A stretch of DNA of 8,747 nt from Thermohalobaculum sp039030915 (GTDB lineage: Bacteria > Pseudomonadota > Alphaproteobacteria > Rhodobacterales > Rhodobacteraceae), in the NCBI GenBank assembly GCA_039030915.1, contig JBCCDG010000160.1:1-8747 (forward strand), read 5' to 3'. Below are positions 1-7,121 of the stretch, piece after piece. Both the position numbers and the translations under genes were made by a program. The first letter of the stretch is position 1. Every line of letters starts with the position of its first letter. The notes under the pieces are model-generated. The model was not told the DNA's origin. It made no database searches and saw nothing but the letters and a program-made list of their open reading frames with translations.

Positions 1-17
1 ACCCTCGGAAACAACGG

Positions 18-39
18 AAAAATCTGGCCGGAGCCGGAT
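18..39 (-). terminator. Probable intrinsic terminator of the tRNA-Ser gene
   Basis: Read on the minus strand downstream of the tRNA, ATCCGGC and GCCAGAT form a 7-position stem (one C-A mismatch) around a TCCG loop, followed directly by a run of T residues (A18-A22 on the plus strand). Position, stem and T-run fit a Rho-independent terminator. The stem is short and imperfect, so the call is moderate. Confidence 0.5.
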
Positions 40-65
40 CGGGAGAAACGTTTCTGAGGGGCAAG

Positions 66-156
66 TGGCGGGCGGGATGGGATTCGAACCCACGATACCC
101 TTTTGAGGTATACTCCCTTAGCAGGGGAGCGCCTTCGACCACTCGGCCACCCGCCC
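66..156 (-). tRNA. trnS(gcu): tRNA-Ser with anticodon GCU (reads AGC/AGU)
   Basis: The minus strand folds as a class II tRNA. The acceptor GGGCGGG (156 to 150) pairs with CCCGCCC, followed by discriminator G and an encoded CCA at 68-66. T8 precedes a GGCCGAG D-arm. The anticodon stem CTCCC/GGGAG encloses the loop CTGCTAA, so the anticodon is GCT. A long variable arm has an ATACC/GGTAT stem, as expected of tRNA-Ser. The T-loop is TTCGAAT with a T-stem that includes one G-T pair. All arms are intact and the gene looks functional. It is probably transcribed alone, with its own promoter on the right and a terminator on the left. Confidence 0.97.
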
Positions 157-165
157 GCCGAGGGG

Positions 166-193
166 CGTATTCGCTCGCTCCGGCTGTTGTCAA
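166..193 (-). promoter_or_regulatory. Candidate sigma-70 promoter for tRNA-Ser
   Basis: On the minus strand a perfect -35 TTGACA (193-188) is followed after 16 bases by AATACG (171-166), a partial -10 match. Transcription would begin about 2-5 bases before the tRNA 5' end, so the leader would be very short. The -35 is convincing, the -10 less so. The surrounding gap (157-279) holds no gene. The only other structure seen there is a small inverted repeat, GGCGA/TCGCC at 199-213, without a T-run. Confidence 0.5.
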
Positions 194-279
194 TGGCGGG
201 CGACGATTTCGCCACGTCCGCGGTTTGAGGCGCGCAGCGCAGGGGCGGCGAGGTGGCCGGAAGCGGTCCCGCAGGGCGA

Positions 280-1890
280 TCAGTCGGTGCTTTGGAGGTC
301 GTCCGCTGCCGGCGTTTTGTCCTCTCCGCGCGGAGCGGCTGGGGGTACTGGCGCCCAGCCCGCCGAGGTCAGTCTCTCGCGGCCGCCTGTGGCGAGATCG
401 GTCCGTTCGTCTCCCTCCGCCGCCGGCGTCTCCGTAAGCGCAAGCTCGAGGACGGGCGCCTCGCCGACGCCGGCGAGCTGCGCGGCGAGAAAGGCCTCGA
501 CGGTGGCCGCGTCCTGCCCCGGTCTGAGGGTGCCGGCGAGCGCGATGCGCTCAGACGTGGCCTGGCCCTCGGCGGCGATGAGCACCTCGCGGAGCGCTGC
601 CATGGCGTCCACGATCTCCCGCCAGAGAAAGGGGTCGCCGCGCCCTCCAGAAGTGAGGCCTGCGCGCCGGGCACCGCCGCCTCGGATGAGCGCCGTCTCA
701 GCGTCGAGCCCCTCGGGCAGGATACCGGCGAGGCTGAGCGTGCCGTCGGCAAAGGCGATGGTGAGTCTCGCCGGGGGTGGGGCATCTATAAGGTCGAGAC
801 GGATCTGCCAGGCGGCATCCGGCGGTGCTGTCAGGGCGGTGGGCAGCGATATCTCGGCATCGCCCGTACCGGGCGCCAGCGTGTCGGCGCTGTTGGTCGC
901 GCCGCGCAGCGCCGCCCGCAGCGCTGCGCGAATATCCGCCGCGCTGAAACCAGGCCGCAGCCTGCCCTCGATCTCTATCCGCCGCGGCCCGAGCGCAATT
1001 GTGCCACGCTCCATGCGGGGCAGGGCGATGGGCAGCGCGGCGAGCACAGACCGCCAGACGGCACTTTCCGCGGGCGTGGAAAGCGGGGCCGCCGCGACGA
1101 CGAAGGGCACCGCGGCGCTAGGCGGCGCGGCGCGGCCGACGGCAGGGGCGGCCGTAGGTCGAGGCGCGCGCTCCGGCGCCAGTGCTGCTTCCTCCCCCCC
1201 TTGATCCCCTTCGAGAAGCAGACCCCCCCCACGCTCGGGGAGCGAGAGACCCGGCAGGGCATCCGCGAGAACCGCCCGTTCGAGCCCCGGCGGCAATACG
1301 CCCTCGGCCGTTAGCCTGCCACGCTCGTCGATGCTCAGAACAAGGCCGGGAGGCTCAGCATCGACCCAGACCGCGGCAAACCATTCCGGATCGAGCAGAC
1401 CTTCGAGGCGCTCGAGCGCCGTTGCGTCACGCGCCCTACCTTCGAGCGAGACGGAGGTGTCCGCGATGCTCAGACGACCCGCTTCGAGCAGGCTGAAGGC
1501 ACGCAGCGCGCGGTGGGCAAGCCCGGGTGTCGGCTCCGCCGGTGCGGCGCTGTCGACGGCGAGGCCGTGGATGCCGCCGCGCCACGCCGTCTCGTCCCCG
1601 CCCTCCGCCGGCGGTGTGAGCCCGGCTGCACGCAGAAGGCGCTGTTGGCTGGTCATGTCCGGCGCCGTGCCGAAGAGCGTGATCACCCCGTCGGCGCTGC
1701 GCGAGGCCGAGAGCCGATAAGCCTCCCGCGAGGCATCACTGCCCGTCTCCGCCGCGGTCCACGATACGGGCAGCAGCATGAGCGTCGCGATGCTCAGGGC
1801 ACGAGCACGGCGCAGCGCGGCGGACTGCGCCGCCAACGGCCGACGCCGGCCGCCGTGCCGTCGCGCACTCTCCTCCACCCGGGCGCTCAC
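280..1890 (-). CDS. Exported BON-like repeat protein of unknown function, without an OmpA domain
   Basis: This predicts 536 residues. I chose the GTG start at 1890 because it overlaps the stop of the upstream transporter as GTGA; the open frame continues further upstream, but inside that gene. An Arg-rich N-terminus (to about residue 30) precedes a hydrophobic stretch (about 31-47, ending near SWTAA), which fits a signal peptide or anchor with a long positive segment and periplasmic location. About six repeats follow near residues 56-90, 135-170, 182-214, 294-330, 373-402 and 440-475. Each has a short strand, a core such as VSLEG, LTAEG, IEIEG or LSLAG, then a helix, as in BON domains. A Pro/Ala-rich linker covers about 236-276. 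Rhodobacteral multi-BON proteins often carry an OmpA-like peptidoglycan-binding C-terminus; here the tail (about 485-536) is low-complexity and I see no such domain. No catalytic motif is visible. A second in-frame GTG at 1878 is possible. The gene is real with good confidence; the fold is inferred and the function unknown. Confidence 0.75.
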   Translation of the reverse strand: MSARVEESARRHGGRRRPLAAQSAALRRARALSIATLMLLPVSWTAAETGSDASREAYRLSASRSADGVITLFGTAPDMTSQQRLLRAAGLTPPAEGGDETAWRGGIHGLAVDSAAPAEPTPGLAHRALRAFSLLEAGRLSIADTSVSLEGRARDATALERLEGLLDPEWFAAVWVDAEPPGLVLSIDERGRLTAEGVLPPGLERAVLADALPGLSLPERGGGLLLEGDQGGEEAALAPERAPRPTAAPAVGRAAPPSAAVPFVVAAAPLSTPAESAVWRSVLAALPIALPRMERGTIALGPRRIEIEGRLRPGFSAADIRAALRAALRGATNSADTLAPGTGDAEISLPTALTAPPDAAWQIRLDLIDAPPPARLTIAFADGTLSLAGILPEGLDAETALIRGGGARRAGLTSGGRGDPFLWREIVDAMAALREVLIAAEGQATSERIALAGTLRPGQDAATVEAFLAAQLAGVGEAPVLELALTETPAAEGDERTDLATGGRERLTSAGWAPVPPAAPRGEDKTPAADDLQSTD

Positions 1891-2816
1891 GGTCCGCCCC
1901 CGCCGCCATGGCTCGGGCGCCGGAGCTGCGCCTCGCGGAGCGCGATGTAGAGGGTCGATGCGATGATCGCCGCACCGCCGAGAAGGGTCGCCGCGTCGGG
2001 CACTTCGCCGAACAGCACAAAGCCCGCGATGCCCACCGTCACCAGCCGCAGATAGGTGAAAGGCGCGAGAAACCCCGCATCGCCGGTCGCATAGGCCTTG
2101 ATGTCCGCGAAGGTCCGCAGCGAGGAGGCGAGCACGATCATGGCGATGAGCACCCAGGTGACAGCACGCTCCGGCATGTCCCAGAAGAAGAGTGCCGGTG
2201 GCAGCGTCGCGACGCCCACGACCACCGAGGAGCTTACGAAGACCGCGTTCGCCCCGTCCCTGTCGCTTGCCAGCCGCCCGAGCACGAGGGCGGCCGCGAA
2301 GCACATGGCGGAGGCGAGGGCCAGCAGCATCGCAGGCTCAATGACGCCGGCATCGGGCCGCAGGATGATGACCGCACCGAGGAAGCCCGCTGCCATCGCG
2401 CCCCAGCGCCGCGGCCCCACGCGTTCGCCGACGAGTGCCATGGCGAAGAGCGTCGCGAAGACGGGCGCCATGAAGAAGAGCACGGTGGATGTCGCAAGCG
2501 GCAGCTGTCCGATCGCGTAGAAGCCGAAGTTGAGCGCCCCGACCATGACGATCCCGCGCAGGAGATGCAGCTTCCAGGCGGTAAAGCGGAAGGGCGCGCC
2601 GCCCCCCTTGCCGAGGCCGAGGAGGAGCGGCAGGATCCCGAGCACGCCGAAGGCCGAGCGCAGGAAGGCGAGCATGACGCTGTGGATGTCCGCCGTCACC
2701 TGCCGCACGCCGATCGTCATCCCCGTCGCCCCGGCGACCGAGACGAGGATCCAGAGGATGGCGACGGTCTCGGCGCTGAGCCGGGCCTTCGCTGGCAGGC
2801 TGGGAGAATGGGGCAT
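1887..2816 (-). CDS. EamA/DMT-superfamily membrane transporter
   Basis: This predicts 309 residues, the usual size for a ten-helix drug/metabolite transporter made of two EamA halves. Hydrophobic segments fall near residues 17-37, 46-68, 85-103, 106-128, 137-153, 160-180, 190-211, 218-235, 250-270 and 275-293. The first half ends in the typical run of MAPVFATLFAMALVGERV, a basic stretch, then a Gly-rich helix ending ILRP (about 115-154). The second half repeats it with the helix ending FVLFGE (about 251-294). Members export amino acids, metabolites or other small molecules across the inner membrane; the substrate cannot be read from the sequence. The ATG at 2816 gives a sensible N-terminus, with only a weak GGCGG upstream. 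The C-terminus ends in a Gly-rich tail of five glycines. The stop overlaps the GTG start of the BON-repeat gene, so the two are probably translationally coupled. The gene diverges from the TPR gene. Confidence 0.92.
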   Translation of the reverse strand: MPHSPSLPAKARLSAETVAILWILVSVAGATGMTIGVRQVTADIHSVMLAFLRSAFGVLGILPLLLGLGKGGGAPFRFTAWKLHLLRGIVMVGALNFGFYAIGQLPLATSTVLFFMAPVFATLFAMALVGERVGPRRWGAMAAGFLGAVIILRPDAGVIEPAMLLALASAMCFAAALVLGRLASDRDGANAVFVSSSVVVGVATLPPALFFWDMPERAVTWVLIAMIVLASSLRTFADIKAYATGDAGFLAPFTYLRLVTVGIAGFVLFGEVPDAATLLGGAAIIASTLYIALREAQLRRPSHGGGGGP

Positions 2817-2954
2817 CGGTTTCCGCCAGAGGGTGTCGTCTCCAGACTTGTCCCTTTCCCTCCCGGTGGCAAGCGGTGCAGGCTTCCGGCTGCGGCCTGT
2901 GGCATTCCCGAAGTGCCCAGGGCCTCAGTGCGGATCTGGACCGGGGTGACGGCG
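2817..2954. other. Divergent intergenic region between EamA and TPR genes
   Basis: These 138 bases must hold the promoters for the EamA/BON pair (leftward) and for the TPR gene (rightward). I see only loose -35-like TTGTCC/TTGCCA words and no convincing -10, plus a short CAGGC/GCCTG inverted repeat in the middle. No promoter is called. Confidence 0.4.
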
Positions 2955-3896
2955 ATGGCGTTCGATCTTGAGGCGGCCTGCGGCACGGCAGTGCCTGCCG
3001 AGGCGCGACCCGCTCCGACAGGACCGGCGCGCCGCCGGTCCTGGACTGCCGCGTCCGCCTCGGCCCTCTTGCTCGGGCTTGCAGCCTTTCTGGCCTGGAG
3101 CCTGTCCGCGCAGCCGGTCATGGCGGATCGCCTCGCCGGTCTCGTGGCTGACTGTTCGGGGCTCGATGCCGAACCCCGCGCGCTCCTCACGCTTTGCGAA
3201 CAGGCGCTCGAGGCGGATGACGGCCGGCTCGGGCCGGAGAACCGTGCGGCGGTTCATTACAATGCCGGCGTCGCGGCGCTCGATATGGGCCGCGCCGTGC
3301 AGGCGCAGGGCCATTTCGACGCGGCGATCGCGCTCGCGCCGGCCATGGCACCGGCCTGGGTAAGCCGCGGCCTCGCGCTCGGCGCGCAGGGCCGGGTAGA
3401 GGAGGCGGTAGAAAGCTACGGCCGCGCGATCGCCGCCGATCCGTCCGCTCCGGGCCCCTATCTCGCCCGCGGCAGGCTCCAGGCCGAGCAGGGCCGCTTC
3501 GAGCCCGCACTCGCCGACTATACCGCCGCCCTCGAGCGGGAGCCGGACTGGGAGGCGAGCTATTTCGAAAGGGCGCGCGTCTTCGCCGCTCTCGGCCGCT
3601 GGCGGGAGGCCGAGCAGGACTTCTCCGCCGTCATCGCGCGGCGTCCGCGCGACCCTGCGGCCTGGCTCGGCCGGGCCGAGGCGCGGGCTGCCAATGGCAT
3701 CGCGGCCGCGCGCAACGATTTCGACCGGGCGGTTCTGCTCGCGCCCGAATGGGGCGCCGCTCACTACGCCCGTGGGCTCTATCTCGAGGCTGCGGACGAG
3801 GCGGAGGCGGCAGGGGCGGATTTTCTGCGCGCCTACGAACTCGGCCACAGCGCCCCGGATCTGCTCGAGCGGGTGCGTGCGCTGTCGGGCGGCTGA
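2955..3896 (+). CDS. Membrane-anchored or periplasmic TPR repeat protein
   Basis: This predicts 313 residues from the ATG at 2955. An in-frame GTG nine bases earlier is the alternative; the frame is open much further upstream only because it runs antisense through the EamA gene. A basic stretch (RRR, about 26-28) precedes a hydrophobic segment at about 31-52, ending near AQPVMA, so the protein is exported or signal-anchored. After a short Cys-containing stretch (C67, C81) come about six tetratricopeptide repeats near 98-131, 132-165, 166-199, 200-233, 234-266 and 267-300. They show the usual W/Y, G, A and P positions (for example the fourth: Y at 203, A at 207, G at 214, P near its end). TPRs are protein-binding scaffolds, here probably working in the periplasm or at the inner-membrane surface. 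No enzyme domain is present and the partner is unknown. The gene diverges from the EamA transporter and converges on the TRAP operon. Confidence 0.85.
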   Translation: MAFDLEAACGTAVPAEARPAPTGPARRRSWTAASASALLLGLAAFLAWSLSAQPVMADRLAGLVADCSGLDAEPRALLTLCEQALEADDGRLGPENRAAVHYNAGVAALDMGRAVQAQGHFDAAIALAPAMAPAWVSRGLALGAQGRVEEAVESYGRAIAADPSAPGPYLARGRLQAEQGRFEPALADYTAALEREPDWEASYFERARVFAALGRWREAEQDFSAVIARRPRDPAAWLGRAEARAANGIAAARNDFDRAVLLAPEWGAAHYARGLYLEAADEAEAAGADFLRAYELGHSAPDLLERVRALSGG

Positions 3897-3986
3897 CGCA
3901 TGCCCCCGGTGCCGGGCGACATCCGCCCCGCGCGCCGCATATCGGCCGATTTCTCCCCGGCTTGCCATGAAGCGACCACGTAGAAT

Positions 3987-4011
3987 GTATCCCGGCGACC
4001 AGCCGGGATGC
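3987..4011. terminator. Hairpin between convergent TPR and TRAP genes, likely shared terminator
   Basis: ATCCCGGC (3989-3996) and GCCGGGAT (4002-4009) form a perfect 8-bp stem around the loop GACCA. A G-T pair and one more G-C pair can extend it to 10 bp in RNA from the plus strand. It sits between the TPR stop (3896) and the large-permease stop (4035), which face each other. There is no good T-run on either side, so termination is inferred from position and stem strength. Confidence 0.55.
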
Positions 4012-4034
4012 CGCTTGCTTCGATACGTTGCGGC

Positions 4035-5327
4035 TCAGGGTCCGGCGAGCGAGGGCAGCCAGAGCGCGAGGCCGGGCAGGGCGACGAGAAGCGCGAGGCG
4101 CACCACATCCGCCAGCACGAAGGGCAGCACCCCCCGCCAGATGGTGCCCAGCGGCAGATCCTCCGCCGCCGCGCGCACGACGAAGAGGTTGAGACCCACG
4201 GGCGGCGTGATCAGCCCCACCTCCACCGCGGTCACGGCGAGGATGCCGAACCAGATCGGGTCGAACCCGGCCGCTGCGGCGAGTGGGGCAAAGATCGGCA
4301 CGGTCAGCAGGATCATGGCCAGGCTGTCCATCAGGCAGCCGAGGACGAGGTAGAAGGCGAGAATGGCGCAGAGAAGACCGTAGGGGCCGATCCCCGCAGC
4401 AGCGATCCAGCCCTCGAGCGCGGAGGCCAGGCGCGAGACGCTCAGGAAGTACCCGAAGGCCTCCGCCCCGATCAGGATCACGAAGAGCGTTGCCGAAAGC
4501 GCGACCGTCTCGGCAAAGGCAGTGCGGATGCCGGCGGCGTCGGTCCCGCGCGCGAGTGCGAGGACGAGGGCGAGCGCGGCGCCCGCGCCGGCCGCCTCGG
4601 TCGGCGTGAAGAGGCCGGTGTAGATCCCGCCCATCACGAAGGCGAAGAGGCCGAGTGCGGCGAGCGCGCCACCCCGCCGGCTCTGCGTGGCCGCTGGCGC
4701 GGCGTTCAGGCCCGAGGGTTGCCAGACGCGGCCGGCCGCGAGCGCTGCGACGGCGTAGAGGCCGAGCCCGAGAAGTCCTGGTATGATGCCCGCCAGGAAC
4801 ATCGCGCCGACCGACTGCTCCATGACGAGCGCATAGAGAAGGAGAGCGATCGACGGCGGGATCATGATACCGAGCGTCCCGCCGGCCGCGATCACGCCGG
4901 CGGCAAGCCGCGGGTCCGTGCCCGCCGCGCGCATCTCAGGCAGTGCTGCGCGCGCCATGGCGGAGGCCGTGGCGAGCGAGGAGCCCGAGGCCGCCGCGAA
5001 GCCCGCACTGGCGCCGAGGCCTGCGATGGCGAGCCCTGCAGGACGTCCACCCGAGAGGCGCCGGGCCGCCGAGAAGAGATCGCGCCCGATACCCGCCTGG
5101 GCGACGACCGCGCCCATGAGGATAAAGAGCGGAATGACGGTGAAGCCTGGGTTGCCCGCCGTCTCGAGCGCCGCGCGCTCGAGAATGCGCAGCGCTGGCT
5201 CGGGGCCGATCAGCACGGCGAAGCCGCCGAGGCCGATGGCGATCATCGCGAGCCCCACCGGGCAGCCGAGCGCGAGCATCACCGTCATCAGTCCGAGCCC
5301 CGCGAGCCCGGTCGCCTCCGGGCTCAT
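4035..5327 (-). CDS. TRAP transporter large permease, DctM family
   Basis: This predicts 430 residues, typical for DctM, the 12-helix subunit that carries the solute across the inner membrane using a sodium or proton gradient. Almost the whole length is hydrophobic. Family features visible are the Pro/Gly-rich N-terminal segment (GCPVG, 21-25), NPGFTVIPLFILMG (59-72), the Ser/Gly-rich SAGFAAASGSSLATASAM (107-124), GTLGIMIPPS (150-159), GLFTPTEAAGAGA (238-250) and EVGLITPPVGLNLFVV (369-384). These correspond to the helix-breaking and ion/substrate-binding regions of the family. The ATG at 5327 overlaps the small-permease stop as ATGA, implying coupled translation. It is the last gene of the TRAP operon, with the hairpin at 3989-4009 just beyond. 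The gene is intact, with no missing motif seen. Confidence 0.95.
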   Translation of the reverse strand: MSPEATGLAGLGLMTVMLALGCPVGLAMIAIGLGGFAVLIGPEPALRILERAALETAGNPGFTVIPLFILMGAVVAQAGIGRDLFSAARRLSGGRPAGLAIAGLGASAGFAAASGSSLATASAMARAALPEMRAAGTDPRLAAGVIAAGGTLGIMIPPSIALLLYALVMEQSVGAMFLAGIIPGLLGLGLYAVAALAAGRVWQPSGLNAAPAATQSRRGGALAALGLFAFVMGGIYTGLFTPTEAAGAGAALALVLALARGTDAAGIRTAFAETVALSATLFVILIGAEAFGYFLSVSRLASALEGWIAAAGIGPYGLLCAILAFYLVLGCLMDSLAMILLTVPIFAPLAAAAGFDPIWFGILAVTAVEVGLITPPVGLNLFVVRAAAEDLPLGTIWRGVLPFVLADVVRLALLVALPGLALWLPSLAGP

Positions 5328-5812
5328 CGTGGACGACCCGCGGCCTGCTGCCCGCCGAGCGCCCGCCAGAGCGCGGCCAGCATGAGGAGGGTTGCGGCAA
5401 GCGCCGCGAACGCCGTGAAGGGCCAGAGCGACCAGCCGAGATCCTGGCTTACATGCCCCGCCGCAAGCTCGAGCCGGGCTCGGGCGAGGAGGAGCCAGGC
5501 GAGTAGCCCCGCAGCGAGCGCCAGGACAACGAACCAGAGCCGCTCGAGCTGCCGACGGGCCGGTACCGGCAGGCGCTCCAGCACGATGTCGACCCTTGCG
5601 AGGCCACGCAGCGCCGCGCCCGGCAGGGCCGCAAAGACCATCAGCGTCAGCGAAAGCCCCGAGAGCTCGATGGCCCCCGGCACCAGCAAGTTCATCGCTC
5701 CGGCCGTAGCGTCGTAAAGCGCGCGTGCCGCAACGCTACCGGCGACGACGCCAAGCAACAGGGCGAGGGCGCATGCCGAGGCCGCGTCGGTCACCCGGGC
5801 AAGGCGCTCCAC
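5324..5812 (-). CDS. TRAP transporter small permease, DctQ family
   Basis: This predicts 162 residues from a GTG at 5812, within the usual 150-200 of DctQ. The open frame extends upstream, but that part lies inside the binding-protein gene. The chosen start falls 10 bases after that gene's stop and gives a proper first helix. No clear Shine-Dalgarno sequence is seen, so translation may depend on coupling; an in-frame GTG at 5794 is the alternative. Four hydrophobic helices lie near residues 9-30, 45-66, 92-110 and 128-150. Between the second and third is the family's basic, amphipathic stretch (RGLARVDIVLERLP, 69-82). DctQ packs against DctM and helps form the docking face for the binding protein. 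The stop overlaps the large-permease start. Confidence 0.9.
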   Translation of the reverse strand: MERLARVTDAASACALALLLGVVAGSVAARALYDATAGAMNLLVPGAIELSGLSLTLMVFAALPGAALRGLARVDIVLERLPVPARRQLERLWFVVLALAAGLLAWLLLARARLELAAGHVSQDLGWSLWPFTAFAALAATLLMLAALWRALGGQQAAGRPR

Positions 5813-5822
5813 CGTATCAGGC

Positions 5823-6884
5823 TCAGCCGTCGATCTCGGCGCGGCACGCGGCAACGTAGCCCTCGACCGCGGTGTAGGTGGCCCGGCCCGGCAGACCCGC
5901 GGCTTCGAGCTCCGCGAGATATGCCTCCGTGGCCCGCGATGCCGCCGCCTCCCACCGTTCCCGCTCGGCTCCCTCGATTTCGTGCAGCGTCCCGTTCGAC
6001 AGGATCGAGGGGCGCGCATCGGCGTCCGCCTTGTCGAACCCCCGGCCCGCCGCGAGCGCCCATTTCATGCCGCTCTCCGCATCGATCGCGGCTCGCGCCG
6101 TTTCCGGCAGCGCCTCGTAGGTGCGCTTGTTCATAGTCGCGACGAAGGCGAGGGCGTAGAAGCCGAACTCCGTGTGATGGTCTGCCACCTCGTCCGCGCG
6201 GAAGCCGCCGACGGCTTCCCAGGGCAGCAGGAAGCCGTCGATGGTGCCGCGTTCCGCCGCCTCATAAATGCGGGGTGCCGGCATGCCCACGGGCTCGGCA
6301 CCTAGCTCGTCGAGAAGCTTGCCGATCACAGCCGTGGGCCGCCGGAGCTTGAGCCCCGCCAGATCGTCGAGCGTTGTCACCGCCTTGTCGCGCGTGTGGA
6401 TATGGCCCGCGCCGTGGGTATGTACGAAGAGCACATGCGTATCCGCGTACTCTGCGTCGAGCGCGCCTGAATCGTAGAGCATCTGAAAGGCGCAGGAGCC
6501 CACTTCCGCCCGCTCGAAGAGCCCCGGCAGCTCGACGATCTGGCTCAGGGGGAAACGGCCCGCCGTATAGCCCTGCACGGTCCAGGCGATGTCCGCGATG
6601 CCGTCGCGCGCGTTGTCATAGCCGTCCGATGCGCGGCCGAGCGTCTGCGCCGGGTAGATCGTCACATCGACGCTGCCGTTCGACCCGCCCTCCACAGCCT
6701 CGCCCCAGGCTGCGAAGAGCTCCCGATTCTGCCAGCTCTCGACCGGCATGAAATGCGCGAAGTTGAGTGTCGTATCGGCGGCCTCAGCAACGGGGGTCAC
6801 GGCGAACAGAAACGTGGCCGCCAGCACTGAGCGCGTGTGGTGCATGCATTCATTCATACGGGGAAAGCGGGGCGATATGTCCAT
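5823..6884 (-). CDS. TRAP transporter periplasmic substrate-binding protein, DctP family
   Basis: This predicts 353 residues from the ATG at 6884. In-frame ATGs at 6857 and 6845 would give shorter, more classical signal peptides, but the first start has the best (still modest) Shine-Dalgarno-like AGGCAG. The signal peptide covers about residues 17-36 (VLAATFLFAV, cleavage near AEA). The mature protein begins DTTLNFAHFMP, with the typical early strand of TRAP binding proteins. GLKLRRP (178-183) contains the conserved arginine (R181 or R182) that holds the ligand carboxylate. PAPRIYEAAERGTIDGFLLPWEA (202-224) matches the conserved region that shapes the pocket. The mature chain has two cysteines (C131, C348) that could form a disulfide. 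The role is high-affinity capture of an organic acid and delivery to the DctQ/DctM permease. The exact ligand is not predictable. It is the first gene of the three-gene operon. Confidence 0.94.
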   Translation of the reverse strand: MDISPRFPRMNECMHHTRSVLAATFLFAVTPVAEAADTTLNFAHFMPVESWQNRELFAAWGEAVEGGSNGSVDVTIYPAQTLGRASDGYDNARDGIADIAWTVQGYTAGRFPLSQIVELPGLFERAEVGSCAFQMLYDSGALDAEYADTHVLFVHTHGAGHIHTRDKAVTTLDDLAGLKLRRPTAVIGKLLDELGAEPVGMPAPRIYEAAERGTIDGFLLPWEAVGGFRADEVADHHTEFGFYALAFVATMNKRTYEALPETARAAIDAESGMKWALAAGRGFDKADADARPSILSNGTLHEIEGAERERWEAAASRATEAYLAELEAAGLPGRATYTAVEGYVAACRAEIDG

Positions 6885-6914
6885 CGGACTGCCTGTCTCT
6901 GATGCGGTGCGACG

Positions 6915-6943
6915 GCCATAACGTCCTTGCGGAGGCCCGACAA
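6915..6943 (-). promoter_or_regulatory. Candidate sigma-70 promoter for the TRAP operon
   Basis: On the minus strand, TTGTCG (6943-6938) and TATGGC (6920-6915) are separated by 17 bases. Transcription would start near 6908, giving a leader of about 24 bases to the ATG at 6884. Both boxes are partial matches. Another -35-like word, TTGACC, lies upstream near 6974-6979 without a good partner. Confidence 0.35.
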
Positions 6944-7121
6944 GAACCGCCGGTCAGAGGGTGCAGCGATATGGTCAAGGCGGTGCATACATTCCGCGAT
7001 GCCTCACCGAGATGCGCATAGCGTAACCAGCCTTTGGGCGGGGTCGGTGCCGAAATGCGCCCTGTGCCGAGTTATGGAGAGGTTCGGCGGAGCGAGAACC
7101 GACGTCGGCTCGGAACCATCA

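Noticed and set aside
1..156. tRNA-Ser as an integration site for a mobile element
   Set aside because: tRNA-Ser genes are often used as attachment sites, but there is no integrase, no duplicated tRNA 3' end and no composition change in the window.
253..1314. 353-codon and other long plus-strand frames over the BON-repeat gene
   Set aside because: Composition is Arg/Gly-rich without motifs, while the minus-strand frame has a signal sequence and regular repeats.
1891..2304. N-terminal extension of the BON-repeat protein into the EamA gene
   Set aside because: The extension would be antisense-like, Arg-rich sequence entirely inside the transporter coding region. The GTGA overlap gives a natural start at 1890.
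1908..2954. Long plus-strand open frame running ahead of the TPR gene
   Set aside because: It is antisense to the EamA gene, has highly charged low-complexity composition and no domain. The TPR protein starts at 2955 with its own signal sequence.
4008..5717. 569-codon open frame on the plus strand
   Set aside because: It is antisense to the TRAP permease genes, very rich in Arg, Glu and Gly, and without any recognisable motif. It is a typical high-G+C shadow frame.
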